DNA from: Ustilago trichophora
Lineage: Eukaryota; Basidiomycota; Ustilaginomycetes; Ustilaginales; Ustilaginaceae
Direction of reading: 5' to 3'
Length of the DNA: 64,000 bases
Assembly (NCBI GenBank): GCA_900323505.1
Contig: OOIN01000022.1
Span: 124,001 to 188,000 of the forward strand
Part shown: in pieces, positions 22,577 to 32,660 of the stretch
Position numbering within the stretch: the stretch's first letter is position 1
Layout: every line of letters starts with the position of its first letter
Made by a program: the position numbers and the translations under genes
Notes under the pieces: generated by a model
Told to the model about the DNA's origin: nothing
The model's input: the letters and a program-made list of their open reading frames with translations, nothing else
The model's database searches: none

Positions 22577-24937
22577 CTAGTCGTACAGAATTTCGATGAG
22601 AACAGCCTGTGAAGTGAGACTGGCGACACACTTGGGTTCCAACAGAATCGTTTGGGTCTGATCGACCAAGATTGCGGGACCGTTGATGCTTGTGCCGTGG
22701 TTGAGTTGATTGAGCTTGATGATGGGGGTGTCGAGTCTTCCTTGGGGGTCGAAGTAGACTTTACGAGTGGCGAGTTTTTGGAGAGTGTCGAGGTTTGTGA
22801 TTGGAATTGCTTGACCGTTTGGGAAAAGCGATCTATATTCGTGCAGTACGGTCTGACCCAAATCATCAAACGACTTGCCAACACCTCTTACACGAATATC
22901 GTCAACAATGACATTTTTATCCTCCAAAACAAACCCAAATTCCTGCTCATACTTTTGCACAAATACTCGTTCAAAATCCCATCCTCCACCTTCCGGTTGT
23001 AGAGTCATAAGTGCAGTATCTGTTCCTTCATATCTGAGGTTCAACAAGGTCTGCAAATGGATCCTGTCCGGTTTGAAGCCCTGTGCCTCCAATTCTTTCT
23101 TCACCTTGGATCGAAGCTGATCGACTCTCTGTTCGATACGCTTTCGCGCATCGCCATGTTCGCCCGTCCAAGTTTCAGAAGACGGTTCCTGATGCTCAAA
23201 CACCCTATCCGCCAACGCCATACCGTAGGCACTCAGGATTGAAGAATACTTGTGAATGATGACCGTACGAATCCCCAACGATCTCGCCAACGAGCAAGCA
23301 TGTTGACCACCGGCACCACCAAAACTGGCCAAGATGTGCTTGGATGCACTGTACCCTCGCGCTTCGGTAAGAGCCCGAATGGGCCTACACATGATCTCGT
23401 TGGCAACCCGAATGAAGCCCTGTGCCACTTCGTCGACGCTGAGCTTGCGCTCACTCGAGGAGTGTGCATTGATCTCGCTAGTAAGCTCTTCAAAGCTCGA
23501 CTGGCTGGCGTCGACATCGAGACCCTGATCTTCGTTGGGGCCAAAGATTTTGGGAAACATCTCAACCGCAAGTCGACCAGTGACCAAGTTGGCATCGGTG
23601 ATGGCTAACGGTCCACCTTTGCGATAGCAAGTCGGTCCGGGATGGGCAGAAGCCGATTCGGGGCCTACTGCGAAGAGACCGTTTCGAAAAAAGAGCCGAC
23701 TGCTACCTCCGCTGGCAACTGTGTTGACGTCGAGTTGGGGGGACTGAATCGTGATGCCGTCCAAGGTGGTTTCAAACACTTGCTCGTATTGGCCATCGTA
23801 GCGGCTAACGTCGGTAGAAGTGCCGCCCATGTCAAAGCCGATGATGGGACGCTTGTCCTGGGCGTCATAGCTGGTGAGAGCCATGCCGACGACGCCACCG
23901 GCAGGGCCAGAGATGATTGATTTAAGCCCAGAGAAATGGTCGACGGAAGTCAGGCCACCGTCAGACATCATGAACTCGATCTTGGTCCCCGCAGCCCCTG
24001 AGCGAAGGGAATCTTCAAAGCCAGAGAAAAAGCCGTCAATGTAGGCCTGCAGGACGGGGGTCAGATACGCATCTGCAGTGGACGAGGTGGCTCGGGGAAC
24101 CATCTTGATCATGGGCATGAGGGCGCTACTACAGCTGACTGTTTGGAAACCGATATCGAGCGCAATGCGTTTGATGATCTGTTCGTGTAGCGGATAAGTA
24201 TAGCTATGCATGAGAACCACGGCTAGAGAGCGGAAACCATGTTCATGGTAGAGTGCGTGGAGTTGCTTCTTGAGCAAGGCTTCATCAGGCTTTTTCAGGA
24301 TGGCTACTGCTTCACCTGAAATACCGCGGACGATTTCGGGTGGGCCAGTCGGTCGACCTTGCTCATCATACGCACTGGGAGGCTTATCTGTTCCAGAATA
24401 CTCCTTGGTAATCTTTGTCACATAGTCATCCTGCGTATCGGGAGAGTCAAGATCGAATTGAACCGCATTCTCCCTGGCCTTGGGATCCGAAGTGTAACCG
24501 ACCAGCGTCACGCGTTCATCCACCTCGAGTACGCCGTGATACAGGACCTCGGGCTTCTTGATGGCCAGATCAAAGATACTCGGTCTGCTCTGGTTTCCGA
24601 TCTGCACCAGGTCCTTGAAACCCTTGGTGATCACCAGTGCATGACGTTCACCCTTGCGCTCGAGCAGTGCGTTGGTCGCGACAGTGGTAGAGAGGCGAAT
24701 GTAGTCGATGTTGGAGGTATCGATTTTATCTCCTCGTGGCAGAGAGATTTTGTAGGCCTGTTCGAGAATGCGTCGTACACCTTCGGTGGGGGCATCGGCG
24801 TAGTTGGCAGGATCGTGGGAGAGGAGTTTGATGACAATGTCTCGGGGAGGATCATTGGGGGATTGGGAGGGGATGCGACCAAGACAGTCGGTGAAGGTGC
24901 CGCCTCTGTCGATGGCGATTTGGATGCGATTCGACAT
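22577..24937 (-). CDS. 5-oxoprolinase/hydantoinase-A-like protein lacking the HyuB half
   Basis: Single exon, 786 residues from the Met of MSNRIQIAIDRGGTFTD; the frame is open 71 codons further upstream but that part looks like leader. The N-terminal hydantoinase/oxoprolinase domain carries the GGTFTD phosphate motif; the second domain holds GFDMGGTSTDVSRYDG (about residues 395-410) and a conserved ASFGGAGGQHACSLA segment. Eukaryotic ATP-dependent 5-oxoprolinases are about 1285 residues with HyuA and HyuB fused. Here the frame stops (TAG) right after the LLEPK...IEILYD segment, the HyuA/HyuB boundary, and OPI1 ends only 145 bases away, leaving no room for HyuB. No HyuB sequence was found on either strand nearby. 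It could be a HyuA-only enzyme that needs a separate HyuB partner, or a decayed 5-oxoprolinase whose remaining half is still open. Confidence 0.85.
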   Translation of the reverse strand: MSNRIQIAIDRGGTFTDCLGRIPSQSPNDPPRDIVIKLLSHDPANYADAPTEGVRRILEQAYKISLPRGDKIDTSNIDYIRLSTTVATNALLERKGERHALVITKGFKDLVQIGNQSRPSIFDLAIKKPEVLYHGVLEVDERVTLVGYTSDPKARENAVQFDLDSPDTQDDYVTKITKEYSGTDKPPSAYDEQGRPTGPPEIVRGISGEAVAILKKPDEALLKKQLHALYHEHGFRSLAVVLMHSYTYPLHEQIIKRIALDIGFQTVSCSSALMPMIKMVPRATSSTADAYLTPVLQAYIDGFFSGFEDSLRSGAAGTKIEFMMSDGGLTSVDHFSGLKSIISGPAGGVVGMALTSYDAQDKRPIIGFDMGGTSTDVSRYDGQYEQVFETTLDGITIQSPQLDVNTVASGGSSRLFFRNGLFAVGPESASAHPGPTCYRKGGPLAITDANLVTGRLAVEMFPKIFGPNEDQGLDVDASQSSFEELTSEINAHSSSERKLSVDEVAQGFIRVANEIMCRPIRALTEARGYSASKHILASFGGAGGQHACSLARSLGIRTVIIHKYSSILSAYGMALADRVFEHQEPSSETWTGEHGDARKRIEQRVDQLRSKVKKELEAQGFKPDRIHLQTLLNLRYEGTDTALMTLQPEGGGWDFERVFVQKYEQEFGFVLEDKNVIVDDIRVRGVGKSFDDLGQTVLHEYRSLFPNGQAIPITNLDTLQKLATRKVYFDPQGRLDTPIIKLNQLNHGTSINGPAILVDQTQTILLEPKCVASLTSQAVLIEILYD

Positions 24938-25438
24938 GATGATGTACAGGCACCGACTACGTTTGCAAGTGATGGTGGGGGTGGGGAAGGGTTGAGAAGC
25001 CAGATGGCCCTCGATTGTGGATTGTGCGTGACTGATTAAAGGCCGACCAAATTGCCGAGGTGGAAAAATATAAAATTGTGCAGAATGAGCGATTCGACAT
25101 TTCAGCCAAAAAACCCCAATGCCAGAAATTCGCACGAGTGGAAGGTGCAAGGTCCAAGTTGTTCGTGCACGGTCGGGAAAGATGTGAAGAGCGAGTCGAG
25201 AGTACTGTGCTGTACTCTACAGTACTGTAGTAGTCGTGCTGCCAAATGGACATGTTCGTTCTTACAACCTCCATCATCGAATCTGTTCCTAGCGAATTCT
25301 CTCTCTAAGCGCTACTTCCCGCCCTCTTGCCGGATCGAGTCTTTCTCAGCACACCACCACTTCTTTTGCTGCTCACCAGCACTTACTCTTCTCGAGTCTG
25401 GTCCTGGTGACTGGCTCACTTTTTTTTTTCGCGCAATC
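24938..25438. promoter_or_regulatory. Divergent promoter, HyuA-like gene and MKT1
   Basis: A 500-bp interval between two divergent starts, with an imperfect palindromic ACTGT array at its centre (25201-25230). A T-run precedes the MKT1 start at about 25421-25429. Confidence 0.65.
25201..25230. repeat. Imperfect ACTGT/ACAGT palindromic array
   Basis: Contains TACAGTACTGTA exactly at 25218-25229, preceded by degenerate AGTACTGTGCTGTACT. It lies midway in a divergent promoter. Confidence 0.9.
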
Positions 25439-27847
25439 ATGATCCGTGGTCTGCAGGCATACCTTCACGATCGCGGTCTCTCCCAAACCTGCCCGCTTTC
25501 CGCACTTAAGGACACCCGTCTCGGTATCGACCTTTCCTACTACCTCAAACAACTCCTTGCCTCGCCGTCCACTTCCGAACCACTCGTAGCCGCGTTGGGA
25601 GGTGCACCTATCGCCCTCATCTCGCACATTGAAAATGATCTTCGAACCCTTGAAAAGGCCCGTGTCAAGCCTGTGTTCATCCTCAACGGCATCCCGCCCA
25701 ACAAACGAGCCCGTCCATTCTCGTACGAGGATCCCAAAGTGAAACAGCGCCATCGGGCTTGGGAAGCGTATGAAAACGGCGAAGTTGACGTCACCCACTC
25801 GTTGCTCTCGGCGAGCAACTCGGTCCACCATCCGGATCTGTATCGTGCTATCCTGCGCGCCTTCAGACACAGGAACGTCGAGTTCCTCGTAGCTCCTTAC
25901 CTTGCCTCGGGTCAGCTCGTGTCATTGCAACGTCACTCGAAATCTTATGTCCACTCGATTTATGGTGCTACCGAAATCCTGCTCTTCGACCGCGTCGATC
26001 GACTCATCACAAATCTCAACCTCGCCGAGTCTACAATCCAGTTTGTTAGCAAGCAAGCTATCCTCAACGAGCTCCGATGCAATGAGGAACAGTTCCTCGA
26101 CGTTGGTCTGCTTGCTGGAAGCGATCTCTGCGCCACCTTCCCCGCTCTACAAGATTCGAGCTTGGGCGTTCCACCACCGCACGTAGGTGCCCCTCCAAAT
26201 TTGCGTCAAATCAACGATCTTGTCAAGCAATACAAGGGCGGCTATCCGCTCGTCGCTGCTTTTGAGCACCATCCGACCGTTCAAAAGATTAACTATATTG
26301 ATCAGTTTTGCCGAGCGAGAACCATCGTCAAATTCTGTCTCGTACTTTCTGCGGAGGAAGGCCGAGTACTACCGCTGCCTCTCGCGACGCCCCCGCCTCC
26401 ACTTGCGCTTGGCTCTGCACCTCCTCACGTTGCTCTTAACGGTGCGGGTCCTGCTGCGGGCGGCGCTCCCATCGGTTCTTCTACAGGTGGCACACCCATT
26501 CTCACAGCCGCCGACGTGCCTGTCGACATCCATGAGGTCTTCTCTCATAGATTGCCAGACGAAGTCTTCCTACACCTTTCTCGCGGTCTCGTTGGCGCCC
26601 AGGTGCTATCCAGCCTCACATCTGGCCACGTCATCGAAGCCCCGCCTCTGGACAATGGCGAGAGCGAAGACTACAAACGCTACGTGCGCGATACTTTGAC
26701 CGAACATCCGGCATCTCCACGCTGCGTAGCAGTCGCGCTCGGCGCATCGGTACTCAACGGCTTCTGGTCGTCGCGAAAGATCTCGGGCATCTACTACTTC
26801 GCCCCATCTGCCGATAACCCAATCCCGCATGACTCTGCTACGACCTTGCAGCTCATCAACCGCGTCAATCAGTGGAATGTTTCCAATCGATTTATCGAAG
26901 AAGAGCTGCGCCGTCAAAACTCATCCACCATCGACCTCGCCCTCTGTCTCGGCGCTACCATGTCCGACCAGCTTGCGGCTCGCACCAAGACCCCACGTGT
27001 CAAACTCCCTGATGGTTCGATGTCTATCCTCGAAAAGAAGGACGAAATCGTAGCGAACACCATCTGGCGAATGCTCGAACTTCGAGGATTCCTAAACCAC
27101 GCCCATTTGCACACGCCACCCGCACGAGCCCTCTACCTGGCCCTCAAGAAATCTAAACTCAACGACAAGCTTCAAGAACCCTTGTATCTTGCCCTCGAGT
27201 TGCTTCGCAGTGGTGTGTTGCATGCCAACTACTTTGGCGGTCGCGTTTACTCTGGAGGACCGAGTTACGGCGATGAGACGGAGAAGAAACATATGCTTCT
27301 GGTGATGCGCACAGTCTCGCTGTTGCAGATGACTTTTAAGCCTGCTCAATGGACCGCACCGCTGAGCAGGGAGCTGTTGGTGTTCAACTCGTTTGTCAAG
27401 AGTACCACCAGGGCGATGAGGAACCTGGTAGAGATGATCAGCCTGTCGCTGTTGTTGAGAGGGGATGCGAGGAGGGGTAGGGATGATTATTTGGACATCT
27501 CGTTGAGCTTGCCCTTCCAGACGGACGTTAATACAGGTATGGGAATTGTAGTCAAGTGCTACCTTGACGGTCTCCTGACCTACCGTGGTGGACCAGTGCT
27601 ACCAGAACAGGTGGACGACGAAGAAGTGGTAGAGGCGAAACAAGGGGTGCTCCACGCCCTGGAGGAGACTTTTGCAAACGTGAAAGATGTCAAGATGGAA
27701 TTGGGACGAAGCTTCAGATTCTGGCAGGCGGTGTTGGTTGCTGTGGAGACGCTGGATGCGGAAAATGCGATCAGTAAGGATGTAGTCAAGCAGTTTAGGG
27801 AGGCCGATGCTTGGTTGGCGCCGCTGGCAACATTGCCTAGTGCCTGA
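25439..27847 (+). CDS. MKT1: MKT1-like post-transcriptional regulator (XPG-fold)
   Basis: Single exon, 802 residues from the ATG in GCAATCATGATCC; the open frame extends upstream to 25052 but that stretch is promoter-like. The N-terminal XPG-like region has GIDLSYYLKQLL (about 31-42), the Mkt1-type block VKPVFILNGIPPNKRARPF, IYGATEILLFDRVD and LAGSDLCATFPAL. The C-terminal MKT1 domain (about 480-800) includes LALCLGATMSDQL and LHANYFGGRVYSGGPSYG. It is close in length to yeast Mkt1 (830). Family role: with Pbp1 it controls translation or stability of mRNAs, including HO and nuclear-encoded mitochondrial messages, in cytoplasmic granules. The nuclease fold is retained, but only part of the acidic active site is visible, so catalysis is doubtful. 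A Pro/Ala/Gly-rich insertion sits at about 315-355. Confidence 0.9.
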   Translation: MIRGLQAYLHDRGLSQTCPLSALKDTRLGIDLSYYLKQLLASPSTSEPLVAALGGAPIALISHIENDLRTLEKARVKPVFILNGIPPNKRARPFSYEDPKVKQRHRAWEAYENGEVDVTHSLLSASNSVHHPDLYRAILRAFRHRNVEFLVAPYLASGQLVSLQRHSKSYVHSIYGATEILLFDRVDRLITNLNLAESTIQFVSKQAILNELRCNEEQFLDVGLLAGSDLCATFPALQDSSLGVPPPHVGAPPNLRQINDLVKQYKGGYPLVAAFEHHPTVQKINYIDQFCRARTIVKFCLVLSAEEGRVLPLPLATPPPPLALGSAPPHVALNGAGPAAGGAPIGSSTGGTPILTAADVPVDIHEVFSHRLPDEVFLHLSRGLVGAQVLSSLTSGHVIEAPPLDNGESEDYKRYVRDTLTEHPASPRCVAVALGASVLNGFWSSRKISGIYYFAPSADNPIPHDSATTLQLINRVNQWNVSNRFIEEELRRQNSSTIDLALCLGATMSDQLAARTKTPRVKLPDGSMSILEKKDEIVANTIWRMLELRGFLNHAHLHTPPARALYLALKKSKLNDKLQEPLYLALELLRSGVLHANYFGGRVYSGGPSYGDETEKKHMLLVMRTVSLLQMTFKPAQWTAPLSRELLVFNSFVKSTTRAMRNLVEMISLSLLLRGDARRGRDDYLDISLSLPFQTDVNTGMGIVVKCYLDGLLTYRGGPVLPEQVDDEEVVEAKQGVLHALEETFANVKDVKMELGRSFRFWQAVLVAVETLDAENAISKDVVKQFREADAWLAPLATLPSA

Positions 27848-28143
27848 GTCAGTGAAGTACCAGCGCTGAAAGAATCTGCATGTGCACTTGCTTCAATTCA
27901 GACGGTGTACACACAAGCAGTGATACGATTCGAGATGGGGCTTGTTTGACAATGTGTGACCGTGCAAAAGCTGGCGGTAGCAAGACAGCCGATTGCAGGA
28001 GTCATCTTCAGCACTTTTTTCTTCGCAAGGTTCTCCCTCATTCGTCAGTGAGCCACATACTTGTACGAAATGTCTAGAAATGAGTAAACATTGTTGCATC
28101 TTGATCTTACAGTGCTGGTCAAGATACCTGATTTTCTAAGCGT

Positions 28144-29569
28144 CTATTGAATTCTTGACGGTCTCTTATGGCATCCATTATTCAGATGTCCGTCCAAAGC
28201 ATCTTTACAATAGTCGCACAAATCCGGTCTCCCCTCCCAGCGAACTTTAGCCCAAGTGGACATTTCCAAATCCTCTTGCATCATCCTATTCATCCACGTC
28301 TCCTCATCATCTTGGTCATCATCATACAGTTTAAATTCTACCACCTCAACATAAGGTTGTAGCTTGAGCTGTGCAATGTTTAGCCTTTGATCCAATGTCC
28401 TTTTGAATAGAATGATGTACTCTGGTCTTCTCACCGTTCCTTTGGATGGAATATAATCTGGAGAATGAGGAAATCCAAGAGGAAGTAACCAACCAGCTAT
28501 CGCTTTGCCTACGCATTTCAACCTAGAATCATGTAAACCCCGTATCAAATCAGCACAGAAATCTCGCATATCCTTCAATTCCTTGTCACTATACCATCCT
28601 TGCAAATTTGGCGTGTGATCCGGATGTGTAACTTGCACCACCCACCAATTTTTTTCGTCTACAAAAGCGGCATGAACCCAAGGAGTCAGCGGATCGCATC
28701 CAATTCTGAGTGGTGGTTTTGGATCTCTTCCCACATCATGCTGCTTTTGCGTCTTGTATCGAATATCGACAAATGCATGCATCACTCCGTCAATTTTTGG
28801 GAACGTTATCTCCGGTTCTTGCCCTACTGGCCAACAGGAAAGTCGAAGATGAGACAAAAGTTGCTTTTTAAGTTCAACCACACAATCATCTTGCTTTGAT
28901 TCGGTCTTGGGAAAATGACAAGGCGAAAGGAATTTATGTCGATGTGTGTTGAGACTTGTCCAAGATTTCCTTTCGAAAGAAGGGATCTCTTCGATTGCGA
29001 ATGGCATTTCATCATCGACCATTTCAGCATTGGACCACACTCTTTCGATTTGAAATCTTCTCATCCCTAAACCCAATTTTGGCTTTTGTCTCTTCAAAGA
29101 GGAATTGGCTTGGGCGAAAGAAGGAGAAGGAGAAGGAGGGCGATCGGAAAAGCTGGCTCCAGAAGGGAAAAAAGGTGTTAATTTTGAAGAAACGACAAGG
29201 AGTCCAGCAGACTTGTTCTCGCGTTCGATGAAAGGGCCATATCCAGGTCGTTTTTTTGCGATTGACATTAGTTTGACTCGACGTCTTGCAAGATGATTGA
29301 GATCGCTTGACCTTTCTTGCGTAGCGGAGCGCTTCACGATGCTCGGCTTTACGATTTCTTCTGCTGAGCTGAAGCTGCTTGAATTTGCTGGTAGCCGAAC
29401 GTTTCTTGGAGGAGAAGGACGTGGAGATGGTTTGATTCTTACGGTTGATGCCGGAGGAATTGAAGGACTCTTCACACCTGGCGACGATCGTTCCAGCAGA
29501 CCCAGGATTAGAACCAATTGTCTTGTCATCCGAGTCGCTATCACTGATACAAATCACCTCCGGTATCAT
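28144..29569 (-). CDS. Orphan gene with an N-terminal SUMO-interacting-like motif
   Basis: Not recognised. The main open frame ends at 28144 and runs up to 29544, but a different frame just upstream begins MIPEVICISDSDSDD, a textbook hydrophobic-plus-acidic SUMO-interacting motif. The two join in frame through a 79-nt intron, 29442-29364 (donor GTAAGAAT, acceptor CTCAG). Exons would be 29569-29443 and 29363-28144, about 448 residues. If unspliced, translation could start at 29544 without the motif. The N-terminal half is Ser/Lys/Arg-rich. The C-terminal half (from about 240) is ordered and Trp/Tyr-rich (HAAFVDEKNWWVVQVTHPD, RRPEYIILFKRTLDQRL) and ends in a CDYCKDALDGH...C cluster that might bind metal. 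Codon use is clearly more A/T-rich than in the neighbours. It may be a smut-specific gene. Confidence 0.6.
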
Positions 29570-30065
29570 CTTACTCTCTCCCCTTTGTCGCATTGAAATG
29601 TGCAAATTTACGATTGCTAGCTCCCCCGATCCGCTGAATTGTTACCAAATTTAGATGCGAAGAGCAACTTTGGAATACCAAGATGATGAAAATACGGTCA
29701 AAGGATGAGGCTGAAGAAGATGACGGTAGAAGGATGCAAACGTGGCAGATTCGACAGTGACTTCATATCAAGACCCGTTGGACAATACAGAAAATATACA
29801 ATAAAAACAAAAACAAAAAAGCCTGGACCTACAACAAAGGGGTTGTGCATGCGTGGTTCGAGGCTCAAGCCTGAATCGCCTCTTTCATCTGGTGCAGAAC
29901 GAAAGGGACATAGGACTCTCCCGACAGCCTGCTGCTGTCTATCGTGTTTGCAAGTCAGGCTAAGGAGCAACTTCAGACACTCATAGACATATTACAGAGG
30001 ATGAGGGAGCGAAAATAGACATTCCATTACATCAAAACCAAAACAAATCCGCATCAAACCAGACG
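29570..30065. other. A/T-rich intergenic spacer
   Basis: About 500 bases between the orphan gene's 5' end and the 3' end of the RING ligase gene. It contains an AAAACAAAAAC stretch near 29803-29820. No gene or RNA recognised. Confidence 0.6.
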
Positions 30066-32660
30066 CTATCTCGAAGGACCAGCATTTTGTTGAGCCAAGG
30101 ATTTCTCATCAGCTTTGCTGAGATGCAACATGCTGGTATAGGCTCTTCTGCAGACGGGACAGGCGTATTTTCTCCTTGGCGTTCTTCCTCTCCTCCTTTC
30201 GCTTTGTCTGATGCCAATGACCGAGTCCCTTAATTGAACTGCGCACTCGAGGCACAACCCGTGCGTGCAGGGCAAAAGCAAAGTGGTCGGAGGGCTAGAA
30301 AGACAAATCAAACACTCGGATCCATTACTAGCCTCCATATCCATCGGCGCCGGCGCTGGAGGTGCCGTGCTAGCTTCCTCACCATCCTCTGCTTCAATAG
30401 GAGCAGGTGCAACAGCAGGAGGTTTCGAAGACAAACCGTACAATTCTTGCAATTGAAACCTATGTGGTCCTATCTCAGCTTCTTGACCCTCCACCTGAGA
30501 CGTCCACATCCGTGGCTCCAAAATGCTGACTGCAGGAGCTGCTGCTGGCATACCACCATCAACCGCGGCAGAAGAGTTGCCGGTGGTTGTAAGCTCAGCC
30601 AATCGCTCGGCAACACTCTTCTTAACGGGTAAAGAGGTAAGTCGCAGATACGAGGTTTGCAAGTTAGGCTCTCGTAGAGGTCGAGCATTCTCATCGAGTG
30701 CTTCTACGACGATGGCTAGTTTGAGAGTTTCGCGTTCGGCCTTTTCGCGCGCGAGACGCTGCTCTTTGGTTTCTTCCTCGATGACGGGTTGGGCGGTGGC
30801 GAGATCGCCTTCGGTTGCCAGAGAGGTGGAAGGGTTGTTGTTACCCAAGGTATTGGTTTCGGACCCAGTGGTGGCAGTGCGGGCATTGCGCCGAGCGTTG
30901 GCAGCTGCTTCTTCCTCGGCATCGTCAGGATCAACTTCGAGTCGACGGTTGAATTCGAACCCTGGCGTTTCCGGAATTGCCGCTGGTGTAGGAGGTTCCG
31001 CCGCAGGTCTCGGCGCATCCCGCTTTCCATCCCCTCCATCGCCTGTAGCGGCTTCAGCAGTCTTCTTTGGCTTCGGTGGCGCATAGTACTTCAAATGCAA
31101 AGGAATCTGAGCCGTATGACCGACCCCAAAGCCCTTCTTCAACTTGGCAACGTGCACCGGCCAACCCAACACATGAGGCGGCGGTCCGGACTGCGCCAAC
31201 CACGTAGGGTTCCCATCTGCATCCGTCTTTGCAGAAAGCGGATCCCGATCGCCGCCGCTAGAAGGCGACGGTTGCCAGTTGATCCAACTACCGTGCTTTC
31301 GACTGGCACGGATAAAAATCTGAACGCTGGCATAGGGTGATGCGCAATCGTATTCAAAGTAGAGAGAATGGGTTGGTTCGGGTAAGAGTTCGCGTGCTGC
31401 TGGTGTAGATGCGGCGGTGTCGTAGGAAAGTGTGGGGAGGACAGAGAGTGAGGATCGGGTGCGGAGGAGGTTGACGGCGGTGTCGGGCTTAGCTGGGTTG
31501 AGAGCGGCGGTGGAAAGCTTGAGAGTGTTGCGTTTGAGATTGACAAAGGATTGGAGGGTGGTGCACACGGGAGGGCCGTAGGACGCAGGGGATGCTTCTG
31601 CGGCTGCGATTGTGGTGGTGTTGGATGCATCGTCGGAAACGCCGATGCTGCGCTGGATCCAGCGTTGCAGAGTGGTGATGTCGACACCTTCGCTCATGGC
31701 GATGTGGCCATCGGTGGTGGTGGGGTTGTCACGGTTGAGCTGGTCGATAAGGTCGGCGGTGGAGCCTTGCATCATGCCTGTAGCTTGGGTGGTGTCGTTG
31801 GTGCGTTCAGTGTTGATGCCGCCGAGAGAGGTCACCGACTCTGCGCCGAGAGACATCATGCTGAGACCAGAAAGTGATGCACCCCTGACACGGCCGCGGG
31901 AGCCAAGACGTGCACGGCGAGCAGAGCCTTGAGCATAAGGGCCATCGGCAATAGCTGCTGTAGAAGCTGGATCGGTCGAGACGCTCGCAGTATTGGCGTC
32001 GTTGGCCTGTGAAGCAGACGTAGCTGCGGTGGGAGAGATTGGACTAGAAGCTGCCGGAGGTTGAGGCACTCCAGCGCCATGGCTAGAGACGGCACCAGAG
32101 CTGCTGAGCCCGCTGCCAAAGTAATTTGCAAGATTGGGACCGAAGAGGGTGGCTGCCTCTTCTCGTTCACGTCGGCTGCTCCTCGACTTCTTGTTGGCGC
32201 TGCGCGAGGGGGTGGCTGTGGTGGTGGGAGGAAGGACAGCTGCAGCAAGAGGGTTGCCTCCTCCCCCACCTAGAGTGGTGAGCATACCGCTGGCGCCCTC
32301 GGAAGTGGAGGGCTGTTCAGCCTGCACTCTTGCATTCTGCCTGCGTCTCTCCTGATCACGATCACGCTGTCGAAGGGCAGAAAGAGAGGGGATGGAGACA
32401 GCAGAGAGAATGGATCTGCCGGATGCACCGCGTTCATGTCGGACTGCGCCTTGTTCGATGTCGAGATTGTCGTGGTTGGCGGGAATTTGTGCGGTGCCAG
32501 AGGGTTGAGAGCTCATTTCGACTGCTTGCTGATTGCCACTGCTGCTGTTATTGTTGCTAAAGGGGCGAGACCAGCGACTTCCACTTCCGATGGCAGATTC
32601 CTCGTCATGAGGCGCTCGGTGGGCAGGGCCAGCTCGAGCGAAGGAAAGGAGGCTGGACAT
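30066..32660 (-). CDS. MGRN1/RNF157-like RING E3 ubiquitin ligase
   Basis: Single exon, 864 residues. Residues 1-340 are Ser/Ala/Thr-rich and probably disordered. The middle of the protein (about 365-720) carries the features of the MGRN1/RNF157/LOG2 substrate-binding region: LQSFVNLKRNTLKLS, then HSLYFEYDCASPYASVQIFI, then LAIVVEALDENA and HRFQLQELYGL just ahead of the RING. The RING is C3HC4: Cys783/Cys786, Cys798, His800, Cys803/Cys806, Cys834/Cys837, with an Arg-rich loop before the last pair. A long acidic/Ala-rich insertion separates the two halves of the substrate domain. In animals the family ubiquitinates endosomal and membrane substrates; the fungal substrate is unknown. No myristoylation glycine is present at the start, unlike animal MGRN1. 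Confidence 0.82.
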   Translation of the reverse strand: MSSLLSFARAGPAHRAPHDEESAIGSGSRWSRPFSNNNSSSGNQQAVEMSSQPSGTAQIPANHDNLDIEQGAVRHERGASGRSILSAVSIPSLSALRQRDRDQERRRQNARVQAEQPSTSEGASGMLTTLGGGGGNPLAAAVLPPTTTATPSRSANKKSRSSRREREEAATLFGPNLANYFGSGLSSSGAVSSHGAGVPQPPAASSPISPTAATSASQANDANTASVSTDPASTAAIADGPYAQGSARRARLGSRGRVRGASLSGLSMMSLGAESVTSLGGINTERTNDTTQATGMMQGSTADLIDQLNRDNPTTTDGHIAMSEGVDITTLQRWIQRSIGVSDDASNTTTIAAAEASPASYGPPVCTTLQSFVNLKRNTLKLSTAALNPAKPDTAVNLLRTRSSLSVLPTLSYDTAASTPAARELLPEPTHSLYFEYDCASPYASVQIFIRASRKHGSWINWQPSPSSGGDRDPLSAKTDADGNPTWLAQSGPPPHVLGWPVHVAKLKKGFGVGHTAQIPLHLKYYAPPKPKKTAEAATGDGGDGKRDAPRPAAEPPTPAAIPETPGFEFNRRLEVDPDDAEEEAAANARRNARTATTGSETNTLGNNNPSTSLATEGDLATAQPVIEEETKEQRLAREKAERETLKLAIVVEALDENARPLREPNLQTSYLRLTSLPVKKSVAERLAELTTTGNSSAAVDGGMPAAAPAVSILEPRMWTSQVEGQEAEIGPHRFQLQELYGLSSKPPAVAPAPIEAEDGEEASTAPPAPAPMDMEASNGSECLICLSSPPTTLLLPCTHGLCLECAVQLRDSVIGIRQSERRRGRTPRRKYACPVCRRAYTSMLHLSKADEKSLAQQNAGPSR

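Noticed and set aside
29583..29840. Two ACAAAGGGG sequences near the orphan gene, one base off the Ustilago pheromone response element ACAAAGGGA
   Set aside because: Neither is an exact match and an 8-base core is expected about twice by chance in 64 kb on both strands.
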